Source: Nilaparvata lugens
Taxonomy: Eukaryota; Arthropoda; Insecta; Hemiptera; Delphacidae
Length of the DNA: 64,000 nucleotides
Assembly: GCF_014356525.2 (NCBI RefSeq)
Contig: NC_052510.1
Coordinates: 13,130,778 to 13,194,777 of the forward strand
Reading direction: 5' to 3'
Below the pieces are notes generated by a model that saw only the letters and a program-made list of their open reading frames with translations, was not told the origin of the DNA and did not search any database. Positions 19,222-29,600 of the stretch are shown here, in pieces (within the stretch, counting starts at the first letter, position 1; the number at the start of each line of letters is the position of its first letter). Made by a program: the position numbers and the translations under genes.

Positions 19222-20043
19222 ATGAATATATTATCTGTGCAGACTAGCAAAATGGCATACAATATGAAAAATATTAAAAATGATGATGAGTTAATAGCTG
19301 CCTTAACACAACTGTTTGATAAGCAAAATGCTAGGTTTGATGAGCTAAATGCTAAGATTGATAATTTGAAACAAGATCAAAGTGCTAGGTTTGATGATAT
19401 GAAGCAAGAATGTACCAGTATAAGACTAGAGCAGGTTAGTATAAACTTTCTATTGAAAAATACACATGAAACATTGAGTGATAATCATGAAGATGAAAAC
19501 AAATTGAAGCAGGATGATAGTAGTGTTGAGATTCATGATCAATTAGTTCAAGTTTCAGATAATGTAGGCCTAGTTACTGTTATTAAAAAAGTAAATCCTA
19601 GTGAGATAGTAGAATTGAGTAATGTAGTAGGTAGGGAGTTGTCTTTATTGAAAGTCAATAGTAAAGAAAGTAGTATTGCTACATTGAAGGTTAGGAAAAC
19701 TATAAACAAAGTGAATGATTACATGAGACAGGTTTCTGTGGAGGTTAGGAGCAATGTAAACAAAATGAATGTTGCTTTGAGTCAAGTTGATGAGTTCAAC
19801 TTTCAACTGAGAATTGAAAAGGTGTATGCAATGCATTCTCAAGTGAACATGACTGACTTTTGTGAGCAAAATGGCTTTGTTAAAACAAATGAACCCATGA
19901 ATAAAATCATGTTCTTGAAGAAAACAAAGCACAAAGTCTTCATTGATGTGTTAGTATTCAAAGGTTGTTTCAAGTTGCTTACTTACAAGATGATGACAGT
20001 AAATCACACGATGAAAGGGTATTCCCCAACACACAATGATTAG
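19222..20043 (+). CDS. Gag-like coiled-coil protein of the LTR element
   Basis: I start at ATG 19222; the open frame extends to 19189 only through a GTG. The product has 273 aa. Residues about 20-70 contain two near-copies of a heptad block (KQNARFDELNAKIDNLKQ, then DQSARFDDMKQ), a strong coiled-coil signal. The rest is mostly helical and charged, with no zinc knuckle. It sits where gag lies in LTR elements, 164 bp after the 5' LTR. Gag function is inferred from position. No related Gag family is recognised. Confidence 0.5.
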   Translation: MNILSVQTSKMAYNMKNIKNDDELIAALTQLFDKQNARFDELNAKIDNLKQDQSARFDDMKQECTSIRLEQVSINFLLKNTHETLSDNHEDENKLKQDDSSVEIHDQLVQVSDNVGLVTVIKKVNPSEIVELSNVVGRELSLLKVNSKESSIATLKVRKTINKVNDYMRQVSVEVRSNVNKMNVALSQVDEFNFQLRIEKVYAMHSQVNMTDFCEQNGFVKTNEPMNKIMFLKKTKHKVFIDVLVFKGCFKLLTYKMMTVNHTMKGYSPTHND

Positions 20044-21737
20044 GAATCCTGTGTCATGCCGGGATTCAGAATAGCAATGACCGTAAATACTACGTATGGT
20101 AAGAGTCCATAATTGTATCTTTTTTCTTTCCTGTAGCCTATTTTTCTTGGCCCTTAATCTTTTCAAATTTCGATTCTTTCCTGTCTTTGTGTAATGTTCA
20201 GTAAAATTTCTTCTATGATGCATATCTTAACCAATCTTGTCCATAGTCATTTAAATTTGTATTTTTTCTGAAATAATTTTGGAAGTTAAAATAGTAGCTT
20301 ATTTTCCTAATCTTTAAATTGTTGATAAAACTTAACTTTTCTAAAATCTATCCATTGTAGTGTAAATAATTGTTTGCTTGCGGTATATTTTTTCATCATG
20401 TATTACATATTTTAATTATGTCTATTTTTTTTCAGGTATCATATTAGGTAATTAGGTTTTTCAGAGCAAATTATGTCCCATTTTCTCATTTTCAGTATAT
20501 TTTTATTAAATATACTTCCTTATGAAAGTTCAGTACTGACATGTAGGATAGGCTCTAATTAATCTTTCTCTTCTTTGTATTATTTAGGAAATTTATTTAC
20601 CCAATTTTCTTTTTCTCTTGTTTGTATTTTTTAGGGAACTTATTTACCCATCATCCATCTTGATCGTCTTTGTATTGTAATATTGAAATGTTTATACTTA
20701 TTATACAGTCTTCAAATTATGAAATTATTTAAAAAATGAATGGTTCAATTTAGAACATGCTGAAATTTAATCTTATGTATAAATTCTTTTGTTATAATGG
20801 TGAAGCTTCGGAGTTTGAAAGTGTTGGTGAATTGTGTCACCATATGTGTGAGATGTATTAATGAAAGTTAACTTGAATAATAATGTTTTCATTAAATAAA
20901 AAACGTCTTGTCATATTATTAATTGAAATGAGTTAAATGTTAAAATTTCTCTAAAGTTTTTGTAATTGATGTCTTTTTCTAAATTTTAAAACTGTTTGTT
21001 CTATAAATTTTGATATTATAGATTATCGTTTGAAATGGATGCTGGAGTGTATTTAGAATTTTTAGTGGGGTTTGTTGATTAGAATTTTGCTGGTATGTGA
21101 TTGTTTTTTGAGATGGAAACCCATTATTGCCTAAAGAAGGAATAACAGAGGTTATGACTTAGAGAGGCAGTAATGAGATAATATTTTTTTTGTGTTGATT
21201 ACTTATGTTGATTGCCATAGATGCAGATGATTACTTATGAATATTGATTGCCTTTGAAGCAAAATATTATTGATGTTTTGAATGATTTCTTGTTTAATGA
21301 TTGATAGTAAAGTTTTGTCATGAAATGTAGTTTGTGTTTAGAACATTGAAAAGTCGAAATAAACTATAGTATCCAACAAACGATGATTAATAATATTGAG
21401 TAATTTGCTTTTTATAAAATATTTGAACAATGAATAAATGGAAATGAAATTATTTTTTTTTTCCAGTGAAATTTTGTAATTGATATCTCCATATTTCACA
21501 ATATATGTATTGCTGACTGTATAATAAGATGTTAACAAATTTCATTTTATATTGATTATATACTTAAAAATAATTTTCATGTGTATTAGATTGTATTGAT
21601 AGCCTAATCAAAATTTTCCTTTTAGTTCATAAGCATTTTAAGATAACAGGTACAGCATGGACATTAACCTTGAAATAATTATCATGTGAATCTCGAAATC
21701 AGCAACAAGTGAACGCCATGAAGAGTGTTAAGAACAT
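20044..21737 (+). other. non-coding interior of the LTR element
   Basis: About 1.7 kb of AT-rich sequence. A near-duplicate TTATTTAGGAAATTTATTTACCCA / TTTTTAGGGAACTTATTTACCCA pair occurs near 20580 and 20630. I see no gene. Confidence 0.6.
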
Positions 21738-21777
21738 TTGGGTGATTTTCGAACTAGTGTGACTCATCAATTGAATA

Positions 21778-22238
21778 TCTACATCAATATCTACGCTGAT
21801 GCCTACAACAATGTCAATGCCAATATCAACGCCAATATCTACACTAATATCTACACCAATAACTATGCCAATATCTGCTCTGATGTCAATATCTACACCA
21901 ATAACTACACCAATATCAATGCCAATAACTACGCCAATATCTACACTGATGTCAATATCAACGCCAATATCTACACTAATATCTACACCAATAACTATGC
22001 CAATATCTGCTCTGATGTCAATATTTACACCAATAACTACACCAATATCTACGCTGATGCCTACACCAATATCAATGCCAATAACTACGCCAATATCTAC
22101 ACTGATGTCAATATCTACGCCAATATCTATGCCGATGCCAATGCCTGCGCCAATGCTGATGCCAATGCCAATATCAACGCCGATGCCAATGCCTACACCA
22201 AAGCATACGCCAATGACAACGCCAACGCTTATTGCTGA
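21778..22238 (+). repeat. hexamer-based minisatellite with two open frames
   Basis: Units like AATATCTACACCAAT alternate for about 460 bp, with larger blocks of roughly 110-150 bp repeated (for example near 21840 and 21970). One frame (21738-22238) reads Asn/Ile/Tyr/Ala repeats such as NIYTNNYANI; another reads Pro/Ile/Ser/Thr repeats. Being open in two frames is expected of such repeats, so coding is unproven. Confidence 0.75.
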
Positions 22239-23307
22239 CCTTGTATCTCAAACTTCAACACTACCACATTACCTGGAGGTAATCGCCATCCATGTTCACA
22301 TTTGCAACTTTGAATTCAGAATAACAGTCACAGTATCATGAAAGAATTGATTCAAAAAATCCTCTCCTAAATTATTACTGTATGCAGAACTCTAAACCTT
22401 GAAAGCTGAAAATATCAAAAAACCAAACCTTACCTAAATTAATCCTCACCTAAATTAATCCTGTATGCAGCGTCTATCTCTTTTCCGAAAAACAAATTAC
22501 ATTGTCATATCAAGCCTGAAATGTACATTGTATAATTACAAATATGATACAAAATTTACATGACTCTGTATCGAGTTTGGTATGCAGCCGTCTACTACAA
22601 GCATGAGGCAATGCTAACTGAGATGTCACCTGTATCGAGTTTGATATGCATCAGTCGACTACAAGTATCAGCCCAACACTACGTGCATCCAGATCAGCCC
22701 AACACTACGAGTATTCGGATCAGCCCAACACTAACATCATCACACTGGAGTCACACTTAACTGAAAATCATACTGAGTGCCTTAACAGACTGTTTTCCAA
22801 AATGTGCATCGATAAAATCAACCGCGTCCATAGTGAAAGAAATGAACATTTTTTGATTTATTGAAATTTTATGTGAAAATTAAATGTAACAATTCATCAA
22901 TTCATTTAAAAAAAATAAATGATAATAATAAATTTTTTATTCAACATACTAATTTTTTTTATGCAATAAAAATTGAATTTTTCTATCTATTAAATTTATG
23001 TGCAATTTCAAAAAACTATTCTTTATATATTAAACTTCCTGTTGAGATATTTTCCTTTAAATTATAAAGCTAAATCAAAAGTATTTTTGATATTCTATAC
23101 TTTGAAATATTGTTTGGAAACATATATCAAATGCTATTGATGAATTTTTATAACAATTTTCAATATTATAGGACAACATGTGATGTTTTTATAGAAAAAT
23201 TGTTACTGTTCTTGAATTTACAATTCAAAAATTTCCATTTGGGTCAATGTAATTTTTTTCTTTAAATTTTCAAACAGTAAAATTTTTTATGTCAAGAGGG
23301 GGGTATT
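22239..23307 (+). other. non-coding 3' interior with polypurine tract
   Basis: AT-rich sequence with a short triplicated motif (ATCAGCCCAACACTAC around 22668-22730) and, just before the 3' LTR, AAGAGGGGGG at 23294-23303. The latter is a good candidate for the polypurine tract that primes plus-strand synthesis. No gene is seen. Confidence 0.6.
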
Positions 23308-24116
23308 TGTAATATTACATTTTTTCTCGATTGGAATCGAATCTTCAATTCGAGATCTATAAAACTTTATAGTAAATATCAGAGTCATCGATATACGGAC
23401 AACTTTTTGACTGAGAATTTATCGTAAATGATTGTGTTGCATGTTCAATGGTATCACTGAAAAAACAAACTCTGTAAACAGAGTTAACAGAATTAACAGC
23501 TAATATAGAGGATATATAAAATTTAAAATAACAGTTTCAAAATAAAGTTTTATTGAGAACAAATATAAAATGTAAATTCTAAACTTGTAATTTATAATTT
23601 TTTTGGTGACGTGTCCATGACATCGACACTGTTTGAAGTTGGTTTGCTCTGTACCTTTGTGCCTGCCAGGCTTCCGTTCTCTCTAAAAATGGTGGCTGGC
23701 TATGGAAAGTGTTTTGTGCTCTCTGAATATTTTTCTGTTTAATTGAAATTTATAATGTTTTAAATTGAGTTTTGAACAGTGTATAGTGTTCTTTTTTGTC
23801 TATAATTTGTTTCTCGTATATACAAGCCTATAGCCATTGTTTTCAACTATATAAACTGGATAAGTATTTAGCTCATAATGACTTTAGATGCTTAAGCATG
23901 TAAGATATTGTTCTTTGTGTATTTGTGTAGTATATTGCCAAAATTCTTCTGAAGATTATAAGTTAATTTGCTCTGAAAACTGGATTTCTCATTCATAGGC
24001 GATAGATACATTCATAGTTTACCAAGAATCTATTACGTTGGAGCTGATAACCTTCCTTAGGTTAATAGGTGAAAATTTGCTATTCAACCGATTTAGGAGA
24101 AATTGGTAGCACGGCA
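23308..24116 (+). repeat. 3' LTR
   Basis: An 809-bp direct copy of 18249-19058, starting TGTAATATTACA and ending GCACGGCA, followed by the target duplication TCAC. Confidence 0.93.
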
Positions 24117-24330
24117 TCACCTATACACTCTGCATTCTCCTCTATAATATGAGTTTCAAAAATAAAAATAATATCATAGTTTCTTAAAAAATCTTTAAAA
24201 CCAAAATTTCTCACCTTCCCTTTTAGGCCACACACATTATAGTAGAGTAACTTTAGGCAATCATCTCTCTCTCTCACGGTCGATGACTGTTCGTTCACTT
24301 CGTGAATAATCTGTCGAGTAGTGGGAATTC
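24117..24330 (-). pseudogene. LINE B endonuclease, N-terminal part
   Basis: The minus-strand frame gives KLLYYNVCGLKGKV and FETHIIEENAECIGD, the N-terminal Asn and Glu motifs of APE-type endonucleases. It joins in frame to the 18248 piece after one TCAC copy. No ATG precedes it before an in-frame stop near 24330, so the beginning of the ORF is missing or changed. Confidence 0.8.
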
Positions 24331-24454
24331 CCTAGTTGACAGCTTCCTCCATTAACAAATTTATTTTCCTGCATGAATACAATCTGTCCATCATTAGAAA
24401 TTTGATAATGTTGGGTTTCCACCAAAATGTTTAATGTGATTCGTTAGAACAAAA

Positions 24455-24607
24455 TAAAGGAACTGTAATACAAGTGAATATTACAGGTGATTTTACAAAT
24501 GTAGAATTATTTCATGAAACATAATTTTACAGGATTGTAAATTCTAATTTATAAGTCCTGTACTGTAATACAGGCCCTGTATTACAGGGGTTTTATGAAA
24601 CAGCTTG
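24455..24607 (-). repeat. MITE-like repeat, second copy of the 8427 family
   Basis: CCTGTAATAC/GTATTACAGG palindromes and the terminal TTTTATGAAACAG match the 8427-8650 copy in opposite orientation. The left limit is approximate. Confidence 0.6.
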
Positions 24608-25190
24608 CGCTGGATAGATTTCGTCATAGAAAGATTAAAAACACTCAGCAAGTCCACACCAATCACACTTAATTTATTAAGATAGTATTTCGAATAGGTG
24701 GACAGAGCTTGTGATCTCCTCCTCACCCAATGAGTAGAGCGGGCGGAGGCTAAGCAGTTTATCTCCCAGTACTTTTTTGAATAATTTATCTTCCAATTCA
24801 AGAATACCTACACTGGGCAAGTCTATTGAATATCTTCAATGTGGGAATAGGATAGCTGTTGTGTGATTTGGTCAGTCTTGAGAGTAAAGGTACATTGATA
24901 TCATTTCGCCTCCTGGTGTAGTGATAAGGAAATTGGCTTCTTGTTTGCAGCGTGTGAATTTGAACCTTCAAGATCATAAGGTGCTGAGTAAGTATTGGCT
25001 GAATATAGTAAGGATCTCCAATCATGTTATAAGCGGCAGACAATGTTCCAGAGGTGGAAAAGACTTCATGATGCACACTACTTTTATTTGAAGAAGGAGA
25101 ATCTTGTCACAATTGCTTAAATGACACCAAAGTACAATTCCATAATTGAGATGACTATGGAAGAGAGCATGATTATGCAGTATAATCAGA
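24608..25190 (-). pseudogene. LINE fragment, reverse transcriptase C-terminus
   Basis: Minus-strand frames give FHSHLNYGIVLW near 25150, then FPYHYTRRRNDINVP and LTKSHNSYPIPTLKIFNRL near 24850-24950. Both are typical of the region after the RT thumb in Jockey/CR1-like LINEs. Frameshifts and stops break it. It is a 5'-truncated remnant next to the MITE copy. Confidence 0.65.
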
Positions 25191-25479
25191 TATAACTCGT
25201 ATGTCAGATATAGTACCTACAATGTTTTTTAACTTCCGCACCCTAGAGGGTTAAGTCACCTTGGAGAGTCGGTTATAAATCATATTAATAATATGTTGAT
25301 CCTATGATAGAGTTCAGATGACAGACGTGAATCCAAGAGTTGTGCTCTTATAACTTTTTAAAAATTGATGGTGAAAATCCATGCTTATTATGAGCTTATA
25401 GAGTGTAGAGCATCACATTCTATTGAATTTGATTAACAAATTTCTCACGACTGTTGCAGCAGCTGTGTGAAATCTTCAG

Positions 25480-26010
25480 TTTTGCAAAAAATGATAAAGA
25501 AATTTGAAGGGAATGTTTTGAACACAATTTTTGACTTTGAAGCTTTGTTGAGAATAGTTAGGAGGAGAAGAAATCAAAAGTTCCCACACCTTTCCCATGT
25601 GCTAAAGGGATGAGGGTGGTTTAAAGGTTTCATTTATTAGTTTTTTGCTTACACGCTTATATTTTGGGAACAATGCGTTCAACTGACATGGCTGACCCAC
25701 TCCTCAAAAATGAAGCTTGATAAATTTTCTTCATTTTTTGTCAAGTGGAGCTTTGTGATATTTCCATTCTTACAGTTTTTGAAATATTCTCTTGTAAGTT
25801 TGAGGTTGTTGAAAAAACAGGGTTTTATTAAATTATTTGCTCTTCCAGCGCTTATAACTCTTCAACAACGCATCGTAAAAATAATTTCTTATCTTCATAC
25901 TTCATACTTCTGTCCTTCGTCATTGACCAGCTTCCTGGATGGACAGCGCCTCTTTATATTTAGACCTAATTTGGTCGTCGTTGATTGTAAATAAAATATG
26001 TTATGCTTGT
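25480..26010 (+). repeat. dispersed repeat, copy 1
   Basis: The stretch around 25700-25890 (AATGAAGCTT, then TCAAGTGGAGCTTTGTGA, then CTCTTCCAGCGCTTATAACT) matches the reverse complement of 56700-56960 with many substitutions. It is an old interspersed repeat of unknown type. The 94-aa open frame inside is not supported as a gene. 25191-25479 shows nothing recognisable. Confidence 0.55.
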
Positions 26011-26204
26011 AGAGCATTTAATACTCTTAAATTTAATTTATTATTACATCAAGGCCTGGTTGCACAAAAGCTGGTTGAATCCCAATCGTGATTAATTCCA
26101 CGATAATCAATCAGTAATATTGTAGTACCTAGTTAGATCAATATTTTTTAAAGTTTTAAAAACATTTTTGTGCTACTGGGGATTAAAGACTAGTAGATAT
26201 AAAA

Positions 26205-26240
26205 GGCCGGTTCTGGGGCACAAGTGCCCCAGAACCGGCC
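26205..26240. repeat. 36-bp terminal palindrome, left
   Basis: Two perfect 17-bp arms, GGCCGGTTCTGGGGCAC and its reverse complement, are separated by AA. It starts 13 bp from the element end and could form a cruciform or hairpin. Confidence 0.95.
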
Positions 26241-26244
26241 TTTA

Positions 26245-26638
26245 TCTCAAGGTCATCCAGGCGCCTCAAGGTCATCCAGGTCAACCACCCCAACCTCAAA
26301 ATCATCCAGGTTAACCACCCTAACCTCAAGGTCATCCAGGTCAACCACCCTAACCTCAAGGCCATCCAGGTCAACCACCCTAACCCCAAGGTCATCCAGG
26401 TCAACCACCCTAACCTCAAGGTCATACAGGTCAACCACCCTAACCTCAAGGTCATCCAGGTCAACCACCCTAACCTCAAGGTCATCCAGGTCAACCACCC
26501 TAACCTCAAGGTCACCCAGGTCAACCAACCCAACCTCAAGGTCATCCAGGTCAACCAACCTAACCTCAAGGTCATCCAGGTCAACCACCCTAACCTCAAG
26601 GTCATCCAGGTCAACCACCCTAACCTCAAGGTCATCCA
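26245..26638 (+). repeat. 30-bp minisatellite in P3 left TIR
   Basis: About 13 copies of a 30-bp unit (CTCAAGGTCATCCAGGTCAA, then CCACCCTAAC). Since 30 is divisible by three, all frames stay open on both strands. The resulting Arg-Ser-Thr or Leu-Gly-Trp repeat peptides are not evidence of genes. Confidence 0.95.
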
Positions 26639-26900
26639 AAAAAAATTTAAAAAAAAATTAAAAGAAAAAAAAATTAAAAAAAAAAAAAAATTAAAAAAAA
26701 ATTAAAAAAAAAATTGAAAATAAAATAAATAAAAAATATTAAAAAAAAATTAAAAAAAAAATATTAAAAAAAAAATAAAAAAAAAATTAAAAAAAAATTT
26801 AAAAAAAAGAATAAAAAAGAAAAATTAAAAAAAATGAAAAAAAATTAAAAAAAAATTAAAATCACATAAAATCGGGAATAAATGGGAAAAAAGTGAAAAA
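26639..26900 (+). other. A-rich tract in P3 left TIR
   Basis: About 230 bases of A runs broken by TTAA motifs. The right end has a mirrored poly-T tract at 44161-44269, shorter and purer. No gene is seen. Confidence 0.85.
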
Positions 26901-26926
26901 AATTCCCTCCGGATCCCGAACTGGGG

Positions 26927-27071
26927 TATAAAAGGAGTTGTTCTACAAGGAGTGAGACATTGTGTCTAGTGCAGTCGTGCCGTCAGTACATGTGTGTGTG
27001 CCACCAGTACATGTGTGTGTGATTTCAGTGTATTGGTTTTGGATTACTTTCATCTTTATCAACATCAAGAG
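26927..27071 (+). promoter_or_regulatory. P3 terminal promoter with leader exon and splice donor
   Basis: TATAAAAG at 26927-26934 is followed by a leader containing GTCAGTACATG and, at 27070/27071, AAGA/GTAAGTACC, a good splice donor. A matching acceptor (GTTCCAG) abuts the polymerase ATG at 27816. This suggests an outward-in promoter in the TIR with a spliced 5' leader. Confidence 0.4.
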
Positions 27072-27620
27072 TAAGTACCAATGCATTTTATAGTTATATA
27101 TATTCATATTATATTCATGATTTAACAATTAAGTTCAAAAGAGTAGAATTTTGAAGTAGATCGTTTGAGACTGACAATTAAATTCTAAAATGACTTAAAT
27201 TCGAAAATGACAAGTTTAATTATGAATTAGGTTCCAATACATAGAGTAGATGACATAGTCAAAAATGACTAGTGTAATTATGAATTAGGTTCCAATACAT
27301 TACAAGTTAAGAGTTTAATTGTGAATTAGGTTCTTTGAGTTGGTGGTTGTAATCCATCCTAACCTAAAAACGTATAATCACAAAGTAGATCCTAGACCTC
27401 CATTCACATGGTTGTAATTCATCCTAACCTAAAAACCGTATAATCACAAAGTAGATCCTAGACCCCCATTCACATTCCCCCATCCACACCCATCCCCATA
27501 AGTAGATCCTAGACCTCCATTCACATGGTTGTAATTCATCCTAACCTAAAAACCGTATAATCACAAAGTAGATCCTACACCCCCATTCACATTCCCCCAT
27601 CCCCACCCCACCCCACCCCA
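27061..27620 (+). repeat. P3 subterminal repeat, left copy
   Basis: Contains two types of short repeat: AATTATGAATTAGGTTCCAA (three times) and CTAACCTAAAAACCGTATAA with flanks (several times). It is an inverted partner of 30290-30867 and of 37793-37963 plus 43147-43212. Confidence 0.85.
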
Positions 27621-27815
27621 CCATACAGCTCCAGACCATCATCCCCTAGAACATAAACACCTACGAACCTCCATCCCTGACCCACCCACACACCTGACCC
27701 ACGATCCTAGATATTGATTCACTGCCTTCATCCCCCACATCTGTTGATAGTGATTTATATATAGAGTTGAATACTGCATACCATACTAATACAATATTGT
27801 TTTGCATTGTTCCAG

Positions 27816-28275
27816 ATGAGCAAAGCTGTACGATGTCAGCAAACAGCAAACTCTGTGGACGAGTTTGTTGTCCTGGAGGAGGCATTCAAATCCCGACTCA
27901 TGACTCTATACTACAATAATGCATACAAGGATGAGCCTGCCAAAGATTTCCACACCTTTCTGAGCAGTCTGAAGGATAAAATTGTTCACATCATCAGTCA
28001 GCAACTGCAGACACATGAGCAATGAAGTCAATCTAGTATTGGAGGCAACATATTTCCGCAGCACCCTTGATAAGACCTTCTTCGAACAAGAAGAGTTTCA
28101 GAATGTGGCCTTCAAAACTCCAAACTACACCATCTTCAGTATCATCAATCTTCCAGACATCATCAACCAAGCGTGCATGACCCTACTGGATGAGGAGTCG
28201 AAATTCGAAGGAAATTCCAGTGGATGGAGTTTGCTTATCATCGATGGATTGCTCATCAGAAGTACACCTCAATCC
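27816..28275 (+). pseudogene. protein-primed DNA polymerase B, N-terminal fragment of P3
   Basis: ATG 27816 follows a splice-acceptor-like CAG. The first frame ends at 28025 (LSSLKDKIVHIISQQLQ) and the next continues from about 28018 (NEVNLVLEATYF) to GNSSGWSLLIIDGLLIR at about 28260. The SGW...I..LLIR pattern is what I know from the segment just before the conserved core of Polinton polymerase B. A frameshift at about 28020 and the minisatellite at 28290 disable it. The catalytic part lies beyond, in reverse orientation. Confidence 0.55.
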
Positions 28276-28289
28276 ATAACATCAGTCAT

Positions 28290-28700
28290 CCAACCACCAC
28301 CAGTCATCCAACCGCCACCAGTCGCCCCACCATCGCCACCAGTCGCCCCACTATTATCACCAGTCATCCCCACCATTGCCACCAGTCGCCCCACTATCGC
28401 CGCCAGTCGTCTCACTATCGCCACAAGTCGCCCCACTATCGCCGCCAGTCGTCCCACTATCGCCGCCAGTCGCCCCACTATCGCCGACAGTCATCCCACT
28501 ATCGCCACCAGTCGCCCCACTATCGCCGCCAGTCGTCTCACTATCGCCACCAGTCGCCCCACTATCGCGCCAGTGTCCCACTATCGCCACCAGTTGCCCC
28601 ACCATCGTCACCAGTCATCCCACTATCGCCGCTAGTCGTCCCACTATCGCCACCAGTCGCCCCACTATTGCCACCAGTCGCCCCACTATCACCGCCAGTT
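28290..28700. repeat. 21-bp minisatellite interrupting polymerase B
   Basis: About 19 copies of a 21-bp unit (CCACCAGTCGCCCCACTATC, then G) with CGCC and TCTC variants. Proline/serine or His/Arg open frames across it are repeat artefacts. It sits exactly between the two polymerase B fragments. Confidence 0.92.
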
Positions 28701-28735
28701 ATATAGCCACAACACCTACATGCATATAGCTTTGA

Positions 28736-29600
28736 TCATAGGCCTACATACTCAAGTGGTGCTCGGCCAGCATATTTGTATTTGAACTTTCCAAGCACCA
28801 TTTTGTTTGCATCCGAGTAGCATGGGTGGTCTGCAGGGTACTCTGAAGTGTCAAAGATATCTTCAAGCTGCTGGTTGTTGATGTCATTGTATAGGTTCTC
28901 AGTTTTCACGATGTAGAATAAGCTGTCAGTATCTTGATATAAGAGTTGAAGATGGTCCTTGTAGATGGGCTTCATGATGTTATAATGGAATTCGTACATG
29001 AGGGTTTTGCTGATGTCAAGCACTGATAACCCTATATAGATTGGCTTATTGAGCTCCACTTTCTCTTTATGCATTGTAACAGCATAGATATTCTCTCCAA
29101 ATATGATGCGGTCCTTGTACACTGGTCAAGCAATCAGTTTCTTCAATCGCTTCTCATCATTCACTAGCTCCATACTCATCCTTTTTCACACATTCTCCAT
29201 TGTTTTAACAAACATGGCATTGTTCATGAGTTTGAAAAAGTTCTTTTCAAACTTGTTCTTTGACTGCTGTCAAAGTCTGGTGTTTAGCATGATGTAGGGT
29301 GCTAGGAAGTCCTCCTGCTCAAACCGCACACCTTGATGAACTTTAATGATTTTCAATCCATGCTGTACTGCCTGTTTTAGGGTGCGGTAATGACATACAT
29401 AATGTTTGCGATTGCTTAGAGCTGTCATGAGTCGTATATGATCAGATTCAAGAGTTTTCTTGTTCTCTGCAAGAAATGGGAGTCGTTGTGCTCATCATGC
29501 AATTCGGTACTCAATGTCTACCTCTAGAATGTATCCAATCTCCATATCATCCCCTAAACCTGTAATACCCATTGTTACTGCTTCCAATTCAGTCAGATGT
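28736..29600 (-). pseudogene. protein-primed DNA polymerase B, C-terminal half of P3, inverted
   Basis: The minus-strand order from 29600 is: GYILEVDIEY (motif A), a shifted HDEHND segment, HYVCHYRTLKQAVQHGLKII, then FEKNFFKLMNNAMFVKTMEN (motif B region), then the open frame 29122-28736 with LLYQDTDSLFYIV (motif C with the catalytic DTDS) and SDANKMVLGKFK. This is the protein-primed family B polymerase of Polintons, which copies the element from a terminal protein. Stops and frameshifts near 29110, 29275 and 29500 inactivate it. It faces the N-terminal fragment, so an inversion has occurred. Confidence 0.85.

Larger units (their letters stand above)
18249..24116 (+). mobile_element. non-autonomous LTR retroelement (5.9 kb) with Gag-like ORF
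   Basis: Two direct repeats of about 810 bp, each TG...CA, bound the element (18249-19058 and 23308-24116). The 4-bp target duplication TCAC flanks it (18245-18248 and 24117-24120). Inside are a coiled-coil ORF and a simple-sequence ORF. I find no protease, reverse transcriptase, RNase H or integrase in any frame, so it resembles a large derivative of the LARD type that uses enzymes from elsewhere. The LTRs are nearly identical, with only a few differences, so the insertion is young. It sits in LINE B. Confidence 0.9.
8848..24330 (-). mobile_element. LINE B, non-LTR retrotransposon split by two insertions
   Basis: The element is read on the minus strand. The 5' piece is 24330-24117, the middle piece 18248-17667 and the 3' piece 11887-8848, together about 3.8 kb. 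The gaps are the LTR element (duplication TCAC at both ends) and Polinton P2 (duplication GAGGAA at both ends). If each insertion is disregarded, the endonuclease frame continues across both sites without a stop. The 3' end is marked by an ATTCT-type repeat (8851-8870 read on the plus strand as AGAAT repeats). ORF1 is not seen, and the clade is not assigned. Confidence 0.88.

Noticed and set aside
19645..19932. Antisense ORF to the Gag-like gene
   Set aside because: Shadow frame of the better-supported plus-strand coiled-coil ORF.
25710..25994. 94-aa ORF
   Set aside because: Lies in a dispersed repeat that recurs at 56640-57010 without an open frame.
26183..26661. Long Arg-Ser-Thr and Leu-Gly-Trp repeat proteins on both strands (also 44168-44746)
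   Set aside because: They are reading frames of a 30-bp minisatellite; a unit divisible by three keeps every frame open.
28224..28729. Pro/Ser, His/Arg and Gly/Asp repeat proteins
   Set aside because: Frames of a 21-bp minisatellite that interrupts polymerase B; no start or domain supports them.
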